Shown: positions 4,894-8,459 of the stretch, piece after piece | Position numbering within the stretch: position 1 is the first letter of the stretch | Layout of the letters: the number at the start of each line of letters is the position of its first letter | NCBI GenBank assembly: GCA_900545325.1 | Contig: UQZE01000089.1 | Span: 1 to 8,459 of the forward strand | From: an uncultured Eubacteriales bacterium | GTDB lineage: Bacteria > Bacillota > Clostridia > Christensenellales > Borkfalkiaceae | Length of the DNA stretch: 8,459 nt | Direction of reading: 5' to 3' | Translations under genes and position numbers: made by a program | Notes under the pieces: model-generated | The model's database searches: none | Seen by the model: only the letters and a program-made list of their open reading frames with translations | What the model was told of the DNA's origin: nothing

Positions 4894-7770
4894 TTACGCC
4901 TGCGGAGATTTCTGTTCCCCGTTCACGAAAACGTATCCGCCGCCGACCGTAACTCTTTCTGCCGTTACTTTATCGCAGGTAAGATTTGCAGGATGTTCTT
5001 CCTTATTACCGTACATATAGATCGCAGGCGCGCCGTTCCCCGCAACGATCTCGACGCCGGTAAGAGTTACCGTCGCGGGATACGCGTAAGCGGAAGTTGA
5101 ACGGTTGCCGATCACGAGCGCAGCCAAGGGCACTTCGTTACCGCCGCCCCAAACGTCATCGAGATACAACCCGTTTTGATATTCGCCCGTCGTTTCTATC
5201 TTACCGCCCGAAATATTCGCCGTACCGCCGCGGACGAGAACAGCCTGCCTGCCCGATTTCACCGTGCAGTCCGTCATATTCAGCATTCCTTCGACATTCA
5301 GGCAGATCGCGCAGTTATCGTTGGTTTCGTTCTGCGCTATAAAAACTGATTTTTCCAAATTGATCGTAACGCCGCTGTTGATCGCCACACCGTCTTTCGT
5401 CGTCGCGTTAGTCGCGACACAGTACACGTTTGCCGTTACGGTGGAATTTTTCACGGTAAGCACAGCCTTTCCATCAACTCCAAGACCGCTGTTGTTTTTC
5501 GTGGTAAACTTCACGTTGTCGATCGTCAGCCGACTGCCCGACGCCGCATTCATGATAACGGTAGTATTAATATTATTCTTATCTGCGGCGAGTTCCGCAT
5601 TGAACGTGCCGTTTTTGATCGTCAGCACGGCGCCGTTTTCTAATGCCGTAGTGCCCTTATATACGGCGGATATCATTCTGCCGTTTAAATCGAGCACGGC
5701 GTTCACGTCGGAAGAAACGAGGTTATCGTCCTCATATTTTATATCGTTATTCAGCTTAACAACGCCATACGCTTTATTTTCAAGCAGTCTTCTCAGCGAA
5801 ACGTCGTTCGTCGCAAAAACGCCCACGTCGTAACCTTCCGTTCCGACAAACGTGAACGGCTGTTCCACTTCGCCCCAGTCATAATAGGATATCTGGGGAG
5901 CCTTTTCGTCGGTCGTATTCAAAACGACGTTATCTTTCAAAGTGAGCGTTACCGCACATTCATTCTCATAATCCGTTACATACGCTTTAATTCCGCCGTT
6001 GAACAGTATCGGGGAACCGTTTCCGTTCGCGCCGCCTTTATTTGCGACGAAGTTTTCCTTAAACGCGCCCGTCGCGGTCAGCGTAGAATTTTCTATCACG
6101 AATTCGCCAAGTTTCGCCTCGATAACGGTATGCGATTTGAGCGTGCTGCCCGTAATGGTCGTTTTACCGCCCATAGGTCTGTAAATCGCAATGCCCTCTT
6201 CGGGATCGCTTGCGGTAACCTTTACGTTTTCAAGGACGATATTGCCCGCGCCCTGGTCGTGGTTGCCCGTTACGCCGTAATAAATGGCGTTTATTTCGCC
6301 GCCCGTCATTGTGAAAGTAGGCGTTTCATATTCGGTTTGATCGTGTCTTATCGAGCTGGTATAGATAAACGCGCCCGCAGCGCCCGACAAAGCGCTGTTT
6401 ACCGCGTTGATGTCGCTCCGCAGCGAAGAAACGGCCATGGAATAAAAATCGCCGTAACCGTCGCTGTTCGTATAAGTCGATTTTGCGGACAGTTTACTGT
6501 TTACAATGTTCACCGTCGCATCGGCCGCGAAAAGCGCTATTATATTTTTCGTACAGGCATCGGTATTCGTCGTAGAAGCGTTTATCACCGTATTTTCAAT
6601 AACGGAGGTTCCCGCGTATTCTTTTACCTGTACGGCTTTGACGTCGCCCGCAGCACCCGTAACCAAGCTTTTAAACGTAAGTTCCACGTTTTTCATATTG
6701 AGCGCGCAGCCGCTGACGACTATAGCGGACTTATCGACCGTTTCCACGTTCATCTTTACGTTTTCGAGCGTAACGGCCGTTTCGGCGGCGGCCCTGCTTC
6801 TGCTAAAGGTCATTACGGTTCCGATATTGACGGAACCGTTCAGTGTTACGTTCGTGAGCGTAACACTCCCGCTGCCCGTGATGTCCCCGTTGAAAGTAAC
6901 GTCTTCCATTGCAACGGAACCCGAAGACACGTTGTAATCGCCGTTGAGCACCGTATTTTCCGCGCCGTTCGCGCCTATGAGCTTAACGTTCTTTCCGCTC
7001 AAGTCCGCGGCGGGTATGCTCTGCGCGCCCGTGCCTACAGTAACTTCGAAGGTATCCGTCGTAACGTCGTTTTCTATCGCCTCAAATGCGTCTTCCAGCG
7101 AACCGACGGGCTTGCCGTTCACTTCGGTTTCGGTGGCGGCATTATACTGCACTGCTTCTATCCCGAAATTGAGCGTTCCCGCAACGGGATCCACATTCCA
7201 CGGAAGTTTTATTTCGATATTTTCGATTTCAGACGTATTGTTCGGCTCTTTGGAGCTGACCGTCGTCCAAGTTTGCAGAACCTTTCTGCTGCCGTCCAAA
7301 GCAACTACGTTTTCGCCCGCTTTCACTTCGAGCGTCTGCAGAAGTTTCAGCTCTTCCTCATTTCTCGCTTCCAGATAGGCCAAATATTTCATTTTTACGC
7401 TGCCCGTATTTCTGACCGAAAGGGAAAAGCGCGCAGTTTCGCCCTGCGCCACGTTTTTCATTTCGACCGAAAACGCGTCGCCGCTTTCTTTCGGAACGAT
7501 GGTTACCGAACCTTCGCCCGGATATGTAGCCGAAAGACCGTCTTCACCGACCGTGCCTTTTTCCGTTCCAGGCTCCGCGGTGTTGTCCGTAGCCCAAACG
7601 TCCGTTACGGTAAGATCTGCCTCAAACTTCACATCGCCGCTCGAAAACGAAACGTCGTTGTCCTGTCTGTCGGTGAAGAGCGCAAACGTTGCGCCGATCA
7701 ACAGCGACAAACTGCATACGATCGTTAAGACCGATAATGCGATCGTAGCCGATCTGCTTCTGTTTTTCAT
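4894..7770 (-). CDS. SipW-signal TasA-like domain fused to a two-module beta-helix adhesin
   Basis: A 958-residue exported protein. Residues 1-30 form a SipW-type signal peptide (Lys/Arg start, hydrophobic core, GATFA then LFTD). Residues about 31-211 resemble the TasA/CalY fold: VSFSSGDVKFEADL near the N-terminus, AQGETARFSLSVRNTGS (108-124) in place of the usual PGD-x-N block, and the closing NFGIEAVQYNA (201-211). A helix-capping motif, GSLEDAFEAI (223-232), then opens a right-handed beta-helix (about 235-620) of imperfect rungs such as VTLTNVTLNG, IVLENVKVTA and FVIENSTLTA. A second module opens at NDVSLRRLLENKAYGVVKL (655-673) with AVLDLNGRMIS (691-701) and runs to about 945. There is no LPxTG motif or C-terminal membrane anchor. 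ATG at 7770 has AAGGAGA eight bases upstream. It is the last gene of the tandem TasA cluster, 23 bases after the 192-residue gene. Probable surface or matrix adhesin; the ligand is unknown. Confidence 0.85.
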   Translation of the reverse strand: MKNRSRSATIALSVLTIVCSLSLLIGATFALFTDRQDNDVSFSSGDVKFEADLTVTDVWATDNTAEPGTEKGTVGEDGLSATYPGEGSVTIVPKESGDAFSVEMKNVAQGETARFSLSVRNTGSVKMKYLAYLEARNEEELKLLQTLEVKAGENVVALDGSRKVLQTWTTVSSKEPNNTSEIENIEIKLPWNVDPVAGTLNFGIEAVQYNAATETEVNGKPVGSLEDAFEAIENDVTTDTFEVTVGTGAQSIPAADLSGKNVKLIGANGAENTVLNGDYNVSSGSVAMEDVTFNGDITGSGSVTLTNVTLNGSVNIGTVMTFSRSRAAAETAVTLENVKMNVETVDKSAIVVSGCALNMKNVELTFKSLVTGAAGDVKAVQVKEYAGTSVIENTVINASTTNTDACTKNIIALFAADATVNIVNSKLSAKSTYTNSDGYGDFYSMAVSSLRSDINAVNSALSGAAGAFIYTSSIRHDQTEYETPTFTMTGGEINAIYYGVTGNHDQGAGNIVLENVKVTASDPEEGIAIYRPMGGKTTITGSTLKSHTVIEAKLGEFVIENSTLTATGAFKENFVANKGGANGNGSPILFNGGIKAYVTDYENECAVTLTLKDNVVLNTTDEKAPQISYYDWGEVEQPFTFVGTEGYDVGVFATNDVSLRRLLENKAYGVVKLNNDIKYEDDNLVSSDVNAVLDLNGRMISAVYKGTTALENGAVLTIKNGTFNAELAADKNNINTTVIMNAASGSRLTIDNVKFTTKNNSGLGVDGKAVLTVKNSTVTANVYCVATNATTKDGVAINSGVTINLEKSVFIAQNETNDNCAICLNVEGMLNMTDCTVKSGRQAVLVRGGTANISGGKIETTGEYQNGLYLDDVWGGGNEVPLAALVIGNRSTSAYAYPATVTLTGVEIVAGNGAPAIYMYGNKEEHPANLTCDKVTAERVTVGGGYVFVNGEQKSPQA

Positions 7771-7793
7771 TTCACTGATCTCCTTTTTTTATT

Positions 7794-8372
7794 TTATTTA
7801 TTGCTCCCGAAAGCTTCGTTCAGATCTTCATCCGTAGCGTTGCCCTGTCCTATATCGACCGTGATCTTTCCGCTTCCGCTTTTGCCCATGTAAGTATTAT
7901 CCGCCGTTTTCGGCAGTTCTACCGACACCTCTATCTGCACCGTGCCGCCTTTTTCGAGCTCCGTCCAAGCCGTTTCCGGATTTACGTTCGCGGTAACCGC
8001 GAGGGCGGAACCTAATTCCCCTTCAAACACAACGCTCACGCGGTATTTTATCTTCATCGGAGAAGTGTTTGTTACCGTAAGCGTTACCGTCGCCTTATCG
8101 CCGGGCATGACGTCCTCGAGCACGAGCTTGTTATCGCCGTCGAGCTTTGCCGTTCCGCCGAGTTCGAACGCGCCGCCGCTCATTGTCTTATCCATGCTGA
8201 ACGTCTTTACGTCGTTTTCAAACTTCACCGTCGCGGACAGTTCTCCCGACGTTACCTCGACCGTACGGCCGAACGTATTGCCGAACAAGGCGTACGTCGC
8301 CCCCGCCGCAACGGCCAGGCTGAAAACTATCGTAAGAACCGCGACCGTTATCGCCGATCTTCTGCTTTTCAT
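7794..8372 (-). CDS. TasA/CalY (camelysin) family secreted protein
   Basis: A 192-residue protein with a SipW-type signal peptide (residues 1-28: Lys-Ser-Arg-Arg start, hydrophobic core, GATYA then LFGN). The mature part has the TasA/CalY layout: an early strand VEVTSGELSATVKFEN (38-53), the conserved LEDVMPGDKATVTLTVTNTS (85-104; PGD then Asn), a strand pair KIKYRVSVVFEGEL (107-120) and a C-terminal strand KITVDIG (169-175). It ends with a charged tail (DEDLNEAFGSNK) and has no sortase motif. TasA-family proteins are processed by the SipW peptidase and polymerise into extracellular biofilm fibres; CalY of Bacillus cereus is a close relative. Its signal peptide resembles that of the downstream 958-residue gene. 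ATG at 8372 has GAGGTG five bases upstream, and the upstream gene ends 10 bases before it, so this is one operon. It is a candidate structural subunit. Confidence 0.87.
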   Translation of the reverse strand: MKSRRSAITVAVLTIVFSLAVAAGATYALFGNTFGRTVEVTSGELSATVKFENDVKTFSMDKTMSGGAFELGGTAKLDGDNKLVLEDVMPGDKATVTLTVTNTSPMKIKYRVSVVFEGELGSALAVTANVNPETAWTELEKGGTVQIEVSVELPKTADNTYMGKSGSGKITVDIGQGNATDEDLNEAFGSNK

Positions 8373-8382
8373 ATCTCACCTC

Positions 8383-8459
8383 TCATTGCGCGGCCGACTG
8401 CACGGCGTCTACCCTCAGATCGAACACCGCCTTGCCGTTCATCGCGCTGTTGTCTATGG
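8383..8459 (-). CDS. C-terminus of another TasA-like protein (cut by the window edge)
   Basis: The minus-strand frame ending in TGA (8383-8385) reads 24 residues in the window: IDNSAMNGKAVFDLRVDAVQ then SAAQ. The end FDLRVDAVQ is the closing strand typical of TasA/CalY-family proteins, and it matches the NFGIEAVQ that closes the TasA-like domain of the 958-residue protein. The stop codon lies 10 bases before the start of the 192-residue gene. The start, signal peptide and full length are to the right of the window. The call rests on a short tail plus its position, so it is moderate, but codon continuity and the motif agree. Confidence 0.68.
   Translation of the reverse strand, partial: IDNSAMNGKAVFDLRVDAVQSAAQ

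Noticed and set aside
4894..4960. Sortase or membrane anchor at the C-terminus of the adhesin
   Set aside because: The protein ends in FVNGEQKSPQA with no LPxTG-like motif and no hydrophobic tail.
6130..7728. Plus-strand open frame of about 530 codons antisense to the 958-residue gene
   Set aside because: It is rich in Arg, His and Phe with no domain pattern, lacks a ribosome binding site and lies wholly opposite a clear beta-helix coding frame. It is a by-product of codon composition.
1..8459. CRISPR array, tRNA or rRNA genes, insertion sequence
   Set aside because: No spaced direct repeats, cloverleaf with a CCA-type acceptor, rRNA signature or transposase frame could be found by eye. The repeats in the adhesin are protein-level rungs, not DNA repeats.

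Overview
The window looks like chromosomal DNA of a mid-GC, low-oxygen-adapted Bacillota (Clostridia), plausibly an uncultured gut lineage near Christensenellales. The support is strong AGGAGG-type ribosome binding sites, sigma-A style promoters, a DUF3793/flavodoxin pair (typical of anaerobic Firmicutes), a clostridial-type shikimate kinase homologue, a YitT-family membrane protein and SipW-type signal peptides. The lineage is an inference from protein style only.

Left part (1-3750), housekeeping and small genes: the end of an exported SIMPL/DUF541 protein with a strong terminator; a gap of about 280 bases with two adjacent RNA-like hairpins and an AT-rich promoter; a 70-residue XRE regulator with a TTG start and a candidate operator; then a shikimate-kinase-family gene (minus strand) divergent from mutY (plus strand), followed by a YitT/DUF2179 membrane protein. 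The kinase and mutY share a 77-base intergenic region in which both predicted promoters place transcription starts at, or one base from, the start codons, so both mRNAs may be leaderless.

Middle part (3749-4893), minus strand: a DUF3793 gene followed by a short-chain flavodoxin. The stop codon of the first overlaps the ribosome binding site of the second. Upstream lie a perfect 18-base palindrome and a terminator-like hairpin downstream of a near-consensus promoter, suggesting regulated or attenuated expression.

Right part (4894-8459), minus strand: a tandem cluster of TasA/CalY (camelysin)-family secreted proteins. In transcription order these are the last 24 residues of one TasA-like protein at the window edge, a 192-residue TasA-like protein, and a 958-residue chimera in which a SipW-type signal peptide and TasA-like domain are fused to a long right-handed beta-helix region in two modules. 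The simplest reading is an extracellular fibre or matrix operon with small polymerising subunits and a large beta-helix adhesin or tip protein that could enter the fibre through its TasA-like domain. This is the most interesting system in the window. The cognate SipW peptidase would be expected to the right, outside the window.
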